This document shows positions 45,748-53,712 of a DNA stretch of 64,000 nucleotides, in pieces. Within the stretch, counting starts at the first letter, position 1. Each line of letters opens with the position of its first letter. The stretch comes from Halorarum salinum. GTDB taxonomy: Archaea; Halobacteriota; Halobacteria; Halobacteriales; Haloferacaceae. Below the pieces are notes generated by a model that did no database searches, was not told where the DNA came from, and worked only from the letters and a program-made list of their open reading frames with translations. The stretch is from positions 2,108,001-2,172,000 of the forward strand of contig NZ_CP058579.1 of assembly GCF_013402875.1 (NCBI RefSeq), written 5' to 3'. The position numbers and the translations under genes were made by a program.

Positions 45748-46169
45748 GACGGGTGCGTCTCGTCGCGCCCCTCCCCGGCGTCGACTCGATCCGTGGAGCC
45801 GCGGTTTCCGTGCGGTCGCGCACGTTCGAGATCGGACCAGAACGCCTCGAACCGGTCGGTGATGTCCCGGCGCATCCCGATGTCGACGTCGTAGCCGCCG
45901 TCCTCCACGCGGAACTCGATCCGTCGGAGCGTCGTCTCGAACACCCGGTACTGGTTCCCGTCCCCGTCGATCCGGCGGCGTTCGGCGAGGAACTCGTGTT
46001 CGAGCAGTTCGTTGATCCGCCGGTAGACGGTCGGCGGCGAGACGTCCAGTCGGTCGACGAGTTCGTTGGCGGAGACCGGCGCGTCGCTCGCGACGACGAG
46101 GATGCGGCGGACGACCGCGTCCCCGAACAGGTCGAACACCGTGGCGGGGTCCCAGTTCTTGTCTCCCAT
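45744..46169 (-). CDS. ArsR-like winged-helix regulator
   Basis: A 141-residue regulator. The winged helix spans about residues 8-80: ATVFDLFGDAVVRRILVVAS, ANELVDRLDVSPPTVYRRIN and FLAERRRIDGDGNQYRVFE. The remaining part (FRVEDGGYDVDIGMRRDITDR) is a usual extension of haloarchaeal HTH proteins in this class. No metal-binding Cys pair is evident, so it is not an obvious metal sensor. It is co-translated with the membrane protein downstream. Confidence 0.84.
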   Translation of the reverse strand: MGDKNWDPATVFDLFGDAVVRRILVVASDAPVSANELVDRLDVSPPTVYRRINELLEHEFLAERRRIDGDGNQYRVFETTLRRIEFRVEDGGYDVDIGMRRDITDRFEAFWSDLERARPHGNRGSTDRVDAGEGRDETHPS

Positions 46170-46408
46170 CGGACTGCACCTCTCCGGTGGGTGCCATTGT
46201 AATGAACAGCGTTCGGCCCGGAAACGGCACCCTTCGCGGGCTGAAAGGGCCGGCTACCCGGACGGCGGTGCCGCGGTGGCCGTTCCGGCGCGTGATCGTC
46301 ACGGTCCGGGGACGGCGGTTTCACACCGTGTAACCGAGAGCCGCGTTGAAGGCCGTGAATGCCCTCGTTACTACTGGACCGCCCCGGTCTACCACCGCCC
46401 TCGCTTCC

Positions 46409-47335
46409 ATGAAACCGGAACTTCCCGGGTACGACGTACTGTCGAACGCCGCGCATCTCCGTCCGGCTCGGATCGAACGAGCGATCCGGTCGTTCGGCGG
46501 GGCGCTGGTTCGGGAGAACCCCTCCGTGCGCGACCCGATCCTGCGACTCTGGGACGGCTACATCGTGGCGTACGCTCGGCTCGTGAGCGCGAGGCACGCC
46601 CTCGTTCACGCCCGCCGGAGCGGGCTCCCGCCGTTCGAGGTCGTCGACGTCGACCCCGACGCGATCGAGTACACGGTCGAGCGCGACGGCTACCCGTCGC
46701 AGGCCCGCCCCGGGACCGTGTTCCCCGGGCCGAAGTTCAAGCTCGCCGGCACGGTGCGGGGCGGCGGCTGGGACGCCAGGGAGGTCCGGTTCGAGGAGAC
46801 GGAGCTGTACCGGTCGTTCGAGGCGCACTTCGAGCGCGGCGTCGACTGGGCGGACACCCCGTTCTTCCGGCGCTCGCTCGATCTCATCGCGGACGGCGTC
46901 GAACTGTGGGGGTGCACGGACCGGGACGCGTTCGAGCGCCGGTGCGAGGCGGTCGACGCGCTGTACGAGCGGATCGGGGACGAGGGCTACCGCTCACAGC
47001 GGGAGCTCTGCGCGGACGACGTCGAGGACCCGCTCGAGGATCCGGACGACTCGCGGACCGTCCGACTCGTGCACGACGAACTGACGGTCTGTGTCGGCCG
47101 CGAGGGGGACCTGCTCTTCCTCGACGGCCGGAACCGGCTGGCGATCGCGAAGCTCCTCGACCTCGACTCGGTTCCCGTCTGGATCCTCGTGCGACACGAA
47201 CGGTGGCAGGCGTTTCGGGAGGAACTCGCCCGTAACCCGTCGCTCCGGGAGGCGCTCCCGCCCAGCCTGCAGGACCACCCGGACCTGCGGGGGATCTTGG
47301 AGCGGCGCGGGTCCGACCCCGTACGGTCCACGTAG
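46409..47335 (+). CDS. ParB/sulfiredoxin-fold-like haloarchaeal protein
   Basis: A 308-residue protein. The C-terminal third (RTVRLVHDELTVCVGREGDL then FLDGRNRLAIAKLLDLDSVPVWILVRHERW) resembles the ParB-like nuclease/sulfiredoxin fold, with the G-R-N/H-R core. The N-terminal two thirds are helical and unlike anything I recognise (YDVLSNAAHLRPARIERAIR, GTVFPGPKFKLAGTVRGGGW). Similar proteins in haloarchaea sit in sulfotransferase or surface-polymer loci, but that link is not visible here. I chose the ATG giving MKPELPGYDV; a TTG at 46346 is possible. Confidence 0.6.
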   Translation: MKPELPGYDVLSNAAHLRPARIERAIRSFGGALVRENPSVRDPILRLWDGYIVAYARLVSARHALVHARRSGLPPFEVVDVDPDAIEYTVERDGYPSQARPGTVFPGPKFKLAGTVRGGGWDAREVRFEETELYRSFEAHFERGVDWADTPFFRRSLDLIADGVELWGCTDRDAFERRCEAVDALYERIGDEGYRSQRELCADDVEDPLEDPDDSRTVRLVHDELTVCVGREGDLLFLDGRNRLAIAKLLDLDSVPVWILVRHERWQAFREELARNPSLREALPPSLQDHPDLRGILERRGSDPVRST

Positions 47336-47371
47336 ACCGCCCCCCGTCCTCGACTCGATTCCGGCTCGCCC

Positions 47372-48208
47372 TCACCCGAACGCGCCGAGGCTCGACTGGA
47401 GGTCGCGTCCGGAGCCGCCCTCCTCCAGTTCGTAGCCGACCAGGTCCCGCATGTCCACCGCGTAGGTGCTGCCGCCGTTCTCCAGCACCAGCACCCGGCC
47501 CTTCGTCCCGACCACGGTCCCGGTCGCGAGCGTCTCGGGCACCGGGCGCCCGGCGAGGTCGAGCCCGTAGTCGAACGAGAACGTCTCGATCGGATCGAAC
47601 TCCGCGAGCGTCGCCTCCCACGTCGCCTCGTCGACGGTCCCGCCCAACCCCTCGATCTTCGTCGGGACCCGCACGCGGTCGGGGATCTCCTCCGCCAGCC
47701 CCGACTCGATCTCCCGGGCGATCCGACCGTTCTCGACGGTCCGGAGGTGGGCGGCGCGGTCGGCGCCCTGCTCCCGCAGGCGGGTCTCGAGGCGCCACTC
47801 CTTCGTCACACCCACCTTGACGACGTCGGGGGCGAACGCCGCGAGGTACACGGCGTGGTCGTCGAAACAGTCCATCTCGTCCTTGAGGCACGTGCCCGTA
47901 CAGCGGGCACACACCCACGTCGACCGATGGTCGCGGCAGTAGGGCGCGTCCCCGTTCGGACAGGCGACGTGACCGCCGTCGTGGACGGTCCCCGCGCAGT
48001 GGCGGTCGCCGAGCGACCACGAGAGTTCGGTCCCGGGGTCCAGCGCCACGCGGTCGACCGATCCGGCGTCGCTCCCCCGGGCCGCGACGGCGCCCGGTTC
48101 GTCGCGACCGTCCGCGCCGGATCCGGCGACCGCGCCGGGTTCGCCGCCCCCGGCGCGGTCGCTCACCAGCAGCGCGCCGGCCGGCGTCCCGTACCCCACG
48201 ACCTGCAC
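47372..48208 (-). CDS. DUF2797 protein with Cys-rich centre
   Basis: A 278-residue protein of the DUF2797 family. An N-terminal low-complexity Ala/Gly/Asp region is followed by a Cys/His block (CAGTVHDGGHVACPNGDAPY, then HRSTWVCARCTGTCLKDEMDC) and then AVYLAAFAPDVVKVGVTKEW...RLREQGAD, which recalls a GIY-YIG-like fold. Zinc binding is likely; activity is unknown. GTG 48208 (VQVVGYGTPAG) was chosen as start. Confidence 0.78.
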   Translation of the reverse strand: MQVVGYGTPAGALLVSDRAGGGEPGAVAGSGADGRDEPGAVAARGSDAGSVDRVALDPGTELSWSLGDRHCAGTVHDGGHVACPNGDAPYCRDHRSTWVCARCTGTCLKDEMDCFDDHAVYLAAFAPDVVKVGVTKEWRLETRLREQGADRAAHLRTVENGRIAREIESGLAEEIPDRVRVPTKIEGLGGTVDEATWEATLAEFDPIETFSFDYGLDLAGRPVPETLATGTVVGTKGRVLVLENGGSTYAVDMRDLVGYELEEGGSGRDLQSSLGAFG

Positions 48209-48332
48209 GCGTCGGACTAGTCGTCTGTCGGCAATAGGCGTGTCCATCCTCGGCCGTCCCGTCCGGGTGACGCCTCCAGCGAGACCGTATCGAACAGCGG
48301 GTGAGGGAGATAATTGAATGGATGATATGAAA

Positions 48333-48342
48333 AGATTAAAAG
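48333..48342 (+). promoter_or_regulatory. TATA-like element of the subtilase gene
   Basis: AGATTAAAAG in a strikingly AT-rich stretch (48310-48350), 28-36 bases before the ATG at 48369. It fits a leaderless promoter and shows that ATG codons further upstream are in the promoter, not the gene. Confidence 0.65.
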
Positions 48343-48368
48343 CACATTGGATTGGCTTACCATGCGCC

Positions 48369-49511
48369 ATGGTGTACCATCCCACCGGCACGACGCGACG
48401 CGACGTACTGAAAGCGACCGGCGGCGCGGTCGCCGGGCTCGGCCTGGCCGGGGCCACGTCGGCGGCTCCGGGCACGGTCGAGGTGAACGTCGGCTACGGC
48501 GCCGAGAGCGGACGGCGCGCGGCGCTGGCCGAGGCGAGCGACGTGGTCCGTGAGTTCGCCTTCGACGCGCTCACGGTCCGCGTGAACGAGAACGCCGTCG
48601 AGGGGCTCTCGAACCGACCGGACGTCCGGTACGTGGAACTGAACGGCACGATGCGCGCGCTCGACCAGCAGCTCACGTGGGGCGTGGACCGCGTGGACGC
48701 CGAGGTCGCGACCGCGAACGGCTCGACCGGCGCGGGCGGGGACGTCGCCATCCTCGACACGGGCATCGACTCGGACCACCCGGACCTCGTCGACAACCTC
48801 GGGGAGGGCCGGGCGTTCGTGAGCGCAAAGGGGCCCTACGCGGAGGACTGGGACGACGACAACGACCACGGCACCCACTGTGCCGGCATCGCGGACGCGG
48901 TCGACGATGGCGAGGGCGTGCGCGGCGTCGCCACGGAGGCGACCCTGCACGCCGTGAAGGTGCTCGACAAGCGGGGCTCGGGGACCTTCTCCGACATCGC
49001 GGCGGGCGTGGAGTACGTCGCAGACCAGGGCTGGGACGTCGGCTCGATGAGCCTCGGCGCGTCGTCGGGCTCCCGGACGCTGAAGGACGCCTGCACCTAC
49101 GCCGACGGAAAGGGCGTGTTCCTCGTCGCCGCGGCCGGCAACAGCGGGCCGTGCTCCGACTGCGTCGGCTACCCGGCCGCCTACGAGGAGTGTCTCGCCG
49201 TCTCCTCGTCGGCGGAGGGCGACTCGCTCTCGGGGTTCTCCTCGACCGGACCCGAGGTGGAGCTCATCGCGCCCGGGACCGACGTCTACTCGACGGTGCC
49301 GGGCGGGTACGACACGTTCTCGGGCACCTCGATGGCGACGCCGCACGTCGCCGGCGCGGCCGGGTCGCTCATGGCCGAGGGCTACACCGACTCGGAGGCC
49401 CGGTCACGGCTGAAGAGCACGGCCGAGGACGTCGGCCTCTCCTCGAACGAGCAGGGGTCCGGCCTCCTCGACGTCGCCGCGGCGCTCGGCTACGATTCGA
49501 GCGACGACTGA
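48369..49511 (+). CDS. S8 family (halolysin-like) secreted serine protease
   Basis: A 380-residue subtilase. The N-terminus has a Tat-like leader (TRRDVLKATGGAVAGLGLAG), then an I9-type propeptide (about 37-93: VNVGYGAESGRRAALAEASD to VRYVELNG). Catalytic residues are Asp130 (AILDTGID), His167 (NDHGTHCAG) and Ser321 (GTSMATPHVAG), with oxyanion Asn258 (AAAGNSGP). Cys262 and Cys265 could form a disulfide. The propeptide and Tat leader indicate export and self-activation. It lacks the C-terminal extension of larger halolysins. The start is supported by the TATA element upstream. Confidence 0.92.
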   Translation: MVYHPTGTTRRDVLKATGGAVAGLGLAGATSAAPGTVEVNVGYGAESGRRAALAEASDVVREFAFDALTVRVNENAVEGLSNRPDVRYVELNGTMRALDQQLTWGVDRVDAEVATANGSTGAGGDVAILDTGIDSDHPDLVDNLGEGRAFVSAKGPYAEDWDDDNDHGTHCAGIADAVDDGEGVRGVATEATLHAVKVLDKRGSGTFSDIAAGVEYVADQGWDVGSMSLGASSGSRTLKDACTYADGKGVFLVAAAGNSGPCSDCVGYPAAYEECLAVSSSAEGDSLSGFSSTGPEVELIAPGTDVYSTVPGGYDTFSGTSMATPHVAGAAGSLMAEGYTDSEARSRLKSTAEDVGLSSNEQGSGLLDVAAALGYDSSDD

Positions 49512-49566
49512 GGGCGGGCGTCGACGGAGACCAGACCGCCGGACGGCCCGACGTCGGGTCGTCCGA

Positions 49567-49743
49567 TCACTCCCCGTCGGTCGCCCGCAGGTTCGCCGAC
49601 CCGCAGTCCGGACAGCGGACCCGCATCATGTGGTTGGCAGCGCGGTCGAACGCCGTCCCGCAGTCGCGACACTCGTATCTGACCACGTTTCCCCGTCCCT
49701 CCTCGCTCGAAAGCGCGTCCGCGATGGCGCTGACGAGACCCAT
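49567..49743 (-). CDS. Small zinc-ribbon protein
   Basis: A 58-residue protein with two CxxC motifs (YECRDCGTAF and VRCPDCGSANL) forming a zinc ribbon. I chose ATG 49743 (MGLVSAIADALSSEEG); longer frames upstream are not supported. Function unknown; it may bind nucleic acid or act as an adaptor. It converges on the subtilase gene. Confidence 0.75.
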   Translation of the reverse strand: MGLVSAIADALSSEEGRGNVVRYECRDCGTAFDRAANHMMRVRCPDCGSANLRATDGE

Positions 49744-49959
49744 TCGGGCCGGGGCTTGCGGCGTGGGGTTTGTGAAAGTTGTCCCCGTCCTGTCGGTGGC
49801 GTTCGAATCTCGAGGGGGGTGTACGGGACGGAAACGATTTCGAACGCCGCTGTAGCGCTCGGCTCGGTGGTCCATCGGTCATGGAGCCGTTCCCGAAAGC
49901 CCCCATGTGTCCCGGCTTCGCCGTCAGGTCGGTCTCCGGGAAACAGTCCCCGAAAGCCC

Positions 49960-50056
49960 CCGCGGCTGTCGACTCCCGCGACCCACGCTGCGCTCCTCGC
50001 GCTCGTTTCACTCGCGCTGCGGTGCTTTCGGGGTCGGGGTTCGTCGACAGCCGCGG
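49960..50056. repeat. 14-base inverted repeat around a 69-base loop
   Basis: CCGCGGCTGTCGAC at 49960-49973 and its exact complement at 50043-50056. It lies in the long gap between the zinc-ribbon and BsuPI-domain genes, upstream of a repeat-family copy. A cloverleaf or terminator is possible; no mobile-element gene is present. Confidence 0.6.
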
Positions 50057-50089
50057 CCCCTTTCACTCCCACCCGACTGCAGCCTCACC

Positions 50090-50301
50090 CTCCCTTACCT
50101 CGGAGCAAGCTCCTCGGAAGTCACCCTCGCTCGCAAGCTCGCTCGCGTGACCAGCCTCCTGCGCTCCTCGGCTCGCTCCCTGCGGTCGCTCGCCTGCGGT
50201 GCTCGTCCCTCGCACGCGTTGCTCGCTTCGCGGGACTCGCTCCGCTCGACCCGCGTGCTCTCGTTCGCTTCACCCACGAGGGGGCTCGCGTCGCGCGCGC
50301 C
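50090..50301. repeat. Dispersed intergenic repeat, copy B
   Basis: A 212-base element almost identical to 39923-40147 (82-base identical core at 50110-50191), with a handful of substitutions and a 12-base deletion relative to that copy. It fills part of the 49744-50371 gap. A short CGAAAGCCCCC motif occurs at about 49894 and 49951, and a related one precedes copy C near 57925. No gene is recognised in this gap. Confidence 0.85.
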
Positions 50302-50371
50302 GAGTCGCCGGTCAACCATTCGAAGCCGACCGACCCTCGAAGTTTTACTCCGCGGTGCGGAACCCGGACCC

Positions 50372-50716
50372 ATGCTCGATTCGACGCTCACCGTGACGCC
50401 GACGCCGGACGGCTTCGACCTGACGCTGGCCGTCGAGAACGCCGGCGGCGACGCGGTCGAACTCCCGTTTTCCGACGGCCAGCGCGCCGAGTTCGTCGCC
50501 GAGCGCGGCGACGAGGAGGTGTGGCGCTGGAGCGACGACCGCGGGTTCACGATGGCGCTCGGGAGCGAGGAACTCGCCCCCGGCGAGGCGGTCAGCTACG
50601 ACGCGACGTTCCCGTCGCCCGATGCGGGCGAGTACGAGGTCCGGGCGTGGCTCACGACGACCGACGCGGACGCCCGCGCCGAGTCGGCGGCGACGACGAC
50701 CCTCGTCGTCGAGTGA
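50372..50716 (+). CDS. BsuPI-type (intracellular protease inhibitor-like) domain protein
   Basis: A 114-residue single-domain beta-sandwich protein: LTVTPTPDGFDLTLAVENAG, DAVELPFSDGQRAEF and EVWRWSDDRGFTMALGSEEL match the BsuPI domain first named from a Bacillus proteinase inhibitor. No signal peptide. It may be a general protein-binding domain. The start ATG (MLDSTLTV) follows the repeat region; it converges on the epimerase gene. Confidence 0.8.
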   Translation: MLDSTLTVTPTPDGFDLTLAVENAGGDAVELPFSDGQRAEFVAERGDEEVWRWSDDRGFTMALGSEELAPGEAVSYDATFPSPDAGEYEVRAWLTTTDADARAESAATTTLVVE

Positions 50717-50726
50717 CCCGGGCCGA

Positions 50727-51662
50727 TCAGGTCAGTTCCTCGACGAGGTCCCGAGCAGCGCGGCGGACGGCGTCGTCGCTGGATGCGGGCGGCTCCCAGC
50801 CGAGCGCCGAGAGCTTCTCGACCGAGAGACGCATCTTCGGCACGTCGCCGGTCCAGCCGCGGTCGCCGCCGGTGTACTCGTACTCGGGGTCGAGCCCCAT
50901 CTCGTCGGCGACGATGTCCGCGATGCGGTTCACCGAGGTCGTCGTCCGCGAGCCGAGGTTGTACGTGTTCAGGTCGCGCTCGCCGTGCTCGACGACGTGG
51001 GTGATGGCGTCCACGCAGTCGGAGACGTGGAGGTAGGACTTCTCCTGGCGCCCGTTCCCCAGAATCTCGAGGGTGTCGGGGGTCTCCCGGAGCTTCTGGA
51101 TGAAGTCCGGGATCACGTTCCCGCGCTGGCGTGGACCGACGATGTTGGCGAAGCGGAACGCCCACGACTGGACGCCGTAGCTCTTCGCGTACGTCGAGAT
51201 CAGGGCCTCGTCGGCGAGTTTCGAGGAGCCGTAGATGCTGATGGGTTCGAGCGGCGCGTAGTCCTCCGGCGTGGGCCGGGGCGCCTCCCCGTACACCGTC
51301 GAGGAGGAGGTGAACGCGAAGCTGTCGACGCCGACCTCGGCCATCCGTTCGAGGACGTTGTACGTCATCCCGGTGTTCTCCTCGAACAGCGTCCGGTCGT
51401 CCTCGAAGTTCGTGTCCGTGTACGCCGCGAGGTGGAAGACGACGTCAAGGTCGGGCGTGACCGCCTCGGCCACCTCGTCCGGGTCGGTCACGTCTGCCCG
51501 GACGAACTCGACGTCGTCGGGGACGCGCTCGCGGTCGCCCTTCGAGAGGTCGTCGGCCACGCGCACGTCCGCGTCGTACTCGTCCTCCAGCGTCGCCGCG
51601 AGGTGCGAGCCGATGAGGCCCGCCCCGCCCGTGACGAGCGCGGAGGTGCCGGTGAGGTCCAT
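50727..51662 (-). CDS. NAD-dependent epimerase/dehydratase (GalE-like)
   Basis: A 311-residue extended SDR enzyme: TGGAGLIGSHLA (NAD binding), VFHLAAYTDT, TSSSTVYGEA and the catalytic YGSSK. Later parts (RFANIVGPRQRGNVIPDFI, GNGRQEKSYLHVSD) match UDP-glucose 4-epimerase and related nucleotide-sugar epimerases/dehydratases. Substrate is uncertain; no sugar-polymer genes adjoin it, so the role in surface glycans is only likely. Confidence 0.86.
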   Translation of the reverse strand: MDLTGTSALVTGGAGLIGSHLAATLEDEYDADVRVADDLSKGDRERVPDDVEFVRADVTDPDEVAEAVTPDLDVVFHLAAYTDTNFEDDRTLFEENTGMTYNVLERMAEVGVDSFAFTSSSTVYGEAPRPTPEDYAPLEPISIYGSSKLADEALISTYAKSYGVQSWAFRFANIVGPRQRGNVIPDFIQKLRETPDTLEILGNGRQEKSYLHVSDCVDAITHVVEHGERDLNTYNLGSRTTTSVNRIADIVADEMGLDPEYEYTGGDRGWTGDVPKMRLSVEKLSALGWEPPASSDDAVRRAARDLVEELT

Positions 51663-51757
51663 GTGTGGACGGCGGGCGAGACCGGAAAGTGTCTTGCGGT
51701 CGGCGGGGACCCCGATCTACCGCCCGTACCGGTCGCTCCCCGATCGAGTCGCGTCGC

Positions 51758-52663
51758 TCACCACTCGAGTCCCGTCAGTTCCTCGCTCAGGGTCCGGAGG
51801 GCCCGGCGTCGGGCCGCACTCCGCGCGATGCGTGCGGGCTGGATCCGCTCGCAGTCCACGTAGTAGCCGCCGTCCGCGTCGGCGGCGTCGGGCGAGGCCG
51901 CCAGGTACGTCGGGGTCGCTGCGGCCGCCGCCGCGCCGTCCACGATATCGGGCGTGAGCGGGGCGGGGAGCCGGTCGAGGCCGCCGACGGCCAGGCGGAC
52001 GGGGAGCGACGCGTGCCGCCAGAGCCCGCTCCCGGGGACGAACCCCGGGTGACACGACGCGACCGCGACGCCGTCCAGCCGCGTCGCCGACTCCCGCGCG
52101 AAGAGGACGTTCGCGAGCTTCGACCGGGCGTAGGCGTCCAGCCCGTCGTAGCCCTCGACCGACCGGACGTCGAACTCGCCGTCCGCCCGGCCGTGGACCG
52201 CCGAGGCGACGACCACGACGCGCGCCCGGGACGGCAGAACTCGACGCAGGCCGTGGGTGAGCCTGAACGGGGCGAGGTGGTTCACGACGAAGGTCTTCTC
52301 CGCACGCTCGGTGCCAGCGTCGACCAGTTCGCCCTCGCCGAAGTGCGCGCCCGCGTTGTGGACGAGCAGGTCGAGCGAGCCGACCCGGTCGCGGACCGCG
52401 CCGGCGAGTCGGTCCACGTCGTCAGGGTCCGCGAAGTCGGCCGGGAGGAACGTCGCCTCGCCGCCCGCCTCGCCGGCCTCGTGCGCGACCCGTGTGCCCG
52501 CCGTGCGGTCGCGCCCGTGGACGAACACGTCGGCGCCGAGGCGGGCGAGCGCGAGCGCGACCTCGCGACCGACCCCGGAGGTCGACCCGGTGACGAGCGC
52601 GGTTCGCCCGCCGAGGTCGACGCCGGCGACGTCGGCGGCCGCCTCCGGGCGGTCGGTGGCCAT
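51758..52663 (-). CDS. Short-chain dehydrogenase/reductase
   Basis: A 301-residue SDR of the retinol-dehydrogenase-like type. Motifs are TGSTSGVG (NAD(P)), LVHNAG, VVASAVHG with the catalytic Ser, and YARSK (catalytic Tyr and Lys). A lipid, sugar or aldehyde substrate cannot be chosen. I chose ATG 52663 (MATDRPEAAA). It diverges from the tRNA methyltransferase gene, leaving a 160-base shared upstream region. Confidence 0.85.
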   Translation of the reverse strand: MATDRPEAAADVAGVDLGGRTALVTGSTSGVGREVALALARLGADVFVHGRDRTAGTRVAHEAGEAGGEATFLPADFADPDDVDRLAGAVRDRVGSLDLLVHNAGAHFGEGELVDAGTERAEKTFVVNHLAPFRLTHGLRRVLPSRARVVVVASAVHGRADGEFDVRSVEGYDGLDAYARSKLANVLFARESATRLDGVAVASCHPGFVPGSGLWRHASLPVRLAVGGLDRLPAPLTPDIVDGAAAAAATPTYLAASPDAADADGGYYVDCERIQPARIARSAARRRALRTLSEELTGLEW

Positions 52664-52823
52664 GGACCACCGTCGGCGTCCTCGGGCAAAACGGCGTCGG
52701 CGGTCGGGCCGACCCCCCTCGCCGCCGGGTCGTACCCCACGCCGTCGCGGGATCGACTGGGCGGGGCTGGCCGCGCGCGGCCGAAGCGAAACGCCCTCAC
52801 GGCCGCGGGACCTCACCCGACCC

Positions 52824-53420
52824 ATGCAGGAGTCACACGGGACGGTCGTCCTCCGGTACGGCCACCGTCCCGGCCGGGACGACCGGATGACGACCCACGT
52901 CGGCCTGACGGCGCGAGCGCTCGGCGCCGACCGCGTCGTCCTCCCGGACAACGCGGGCCAGTCGGCCGAGACGATCCGGGACATCACGGACCGCTTCGGC
53001 GGCCCGTTCGCGGTCGAACTCCGGGACGACCAGCGCGCGTTCACGGGGGGATGGGACGGGACCGTCGTCCACCTCACGATGTACGGGGAGCCGGTCCAGG
53101 ACGTGGAGGGCGAGGTCCGTGCCGCACACGCCGACGGTCCCCTGCTCGTCGTCGTCGGCGGCGAGAAGGTGCCGTTCGACTTCTACGAGGAGGCCGACTT
53201 CAACGTCGCCGTGACGAACCAGCCCCACTCGGAGGTCGCCGGCCTCGCGGTGTTCCTCGACCGCCTGTTCGAGGGCCGGGAACTCGAGCGCGAGTGGGCG
53301 GACGCGGACCGCCGGGTGGTGCCGATGGAGACGGGCAAGCGGGTGGTCGAGACGGGCGAGGCTGACGGGAGCGACGGAGGTGCCGGTGGGGACGGGAGCG
53401 ACCGGGGTGGCGGGGCGTAG
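52824..53420 (+). CDS. trm56: tRNA (cytidine(56)-2'-O)-methyltransferase
   Basis: A 198-residue archaeal Trm56-type SPOUT enzyme that methylates the ribose of C56 in the T-loop of tRNAs. The N-terminal VLRYGHRPGRDDRMTTHVGL and the C-terminal trefoil-knot residues (VVVGGEKVPFDFYEEADFNV, NQPHSEVAGLAVFLDR) are family-specific. The last ~25 residues are a Gly/Asp-rich tail. It is followed after two bases by a small zinc-ribbon gene, suggesting one transcript. Confidence 0.93.
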   Translation: MQESHGTVVLRYGHRPGRDDRMTTHVGLTARALGADRVVLPDNAGQSAETIRDITDRFGGPFAVELRDDQRAFTGGWDGTVVHLTMYGEPVQDVEGEVRAAHADGPLLVVVGGEKVPFDFYEEADFNVAVTNQPHSEVAGLAVFLDRLFEGRELEREWADADRRVVPMETGKRVVETGEADGSDGGAGGDGSDRGGGA

Positions 53421-53422
53421 CG

Positions 53423-53674
53423 ATGGTCTCCTCGCGCGCCCTCACCGCGCTCGTCGGGATCGGACTCTCGATCGCGGTCAGCGTCGCCGCCTGGGTCTAC
53501 TTCGACACCCTGCTCGTCTTCCTCCTGATCCCCTTCGTCCCGTTCCTCCTCCGGGGCCGCGGGGACGACTCGGCCCGAACGGCTCCGAGGGCGTGCCCGG
53601 AGTGTGGCTTTCGGACCCGGGACCCGGAGGTGCGGTACTGTCCGCGGGACGGAACCGAGCTTCGAGGGGACTGA
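53423..53674 (+). CDS. Small membrane protein with C-terminal zinc ribbon
   Basis: An 83-residue protein with two hydrophobic segments (about 7-25 and 27-43) and a cytosolic CPECGFRTRDPEVRYCPRDG zinc ribbon. The family is common but uncharacterised in haloarchaea. It begins two bases after the trm56 stop. Confidence 0.77.
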   Translation: MVSSRALTALVGIGLSIAVSVAAWVYFDTLLVFLLIPFVPFLLRGRGDDSARTAPRACPECGFRTRDPEVRYCPRDGTELRGD

Positions 53675-53712
53675 ACTCCGACGGAACTGAACTCCGGCCG
53701 GAGCGGCGGCCG

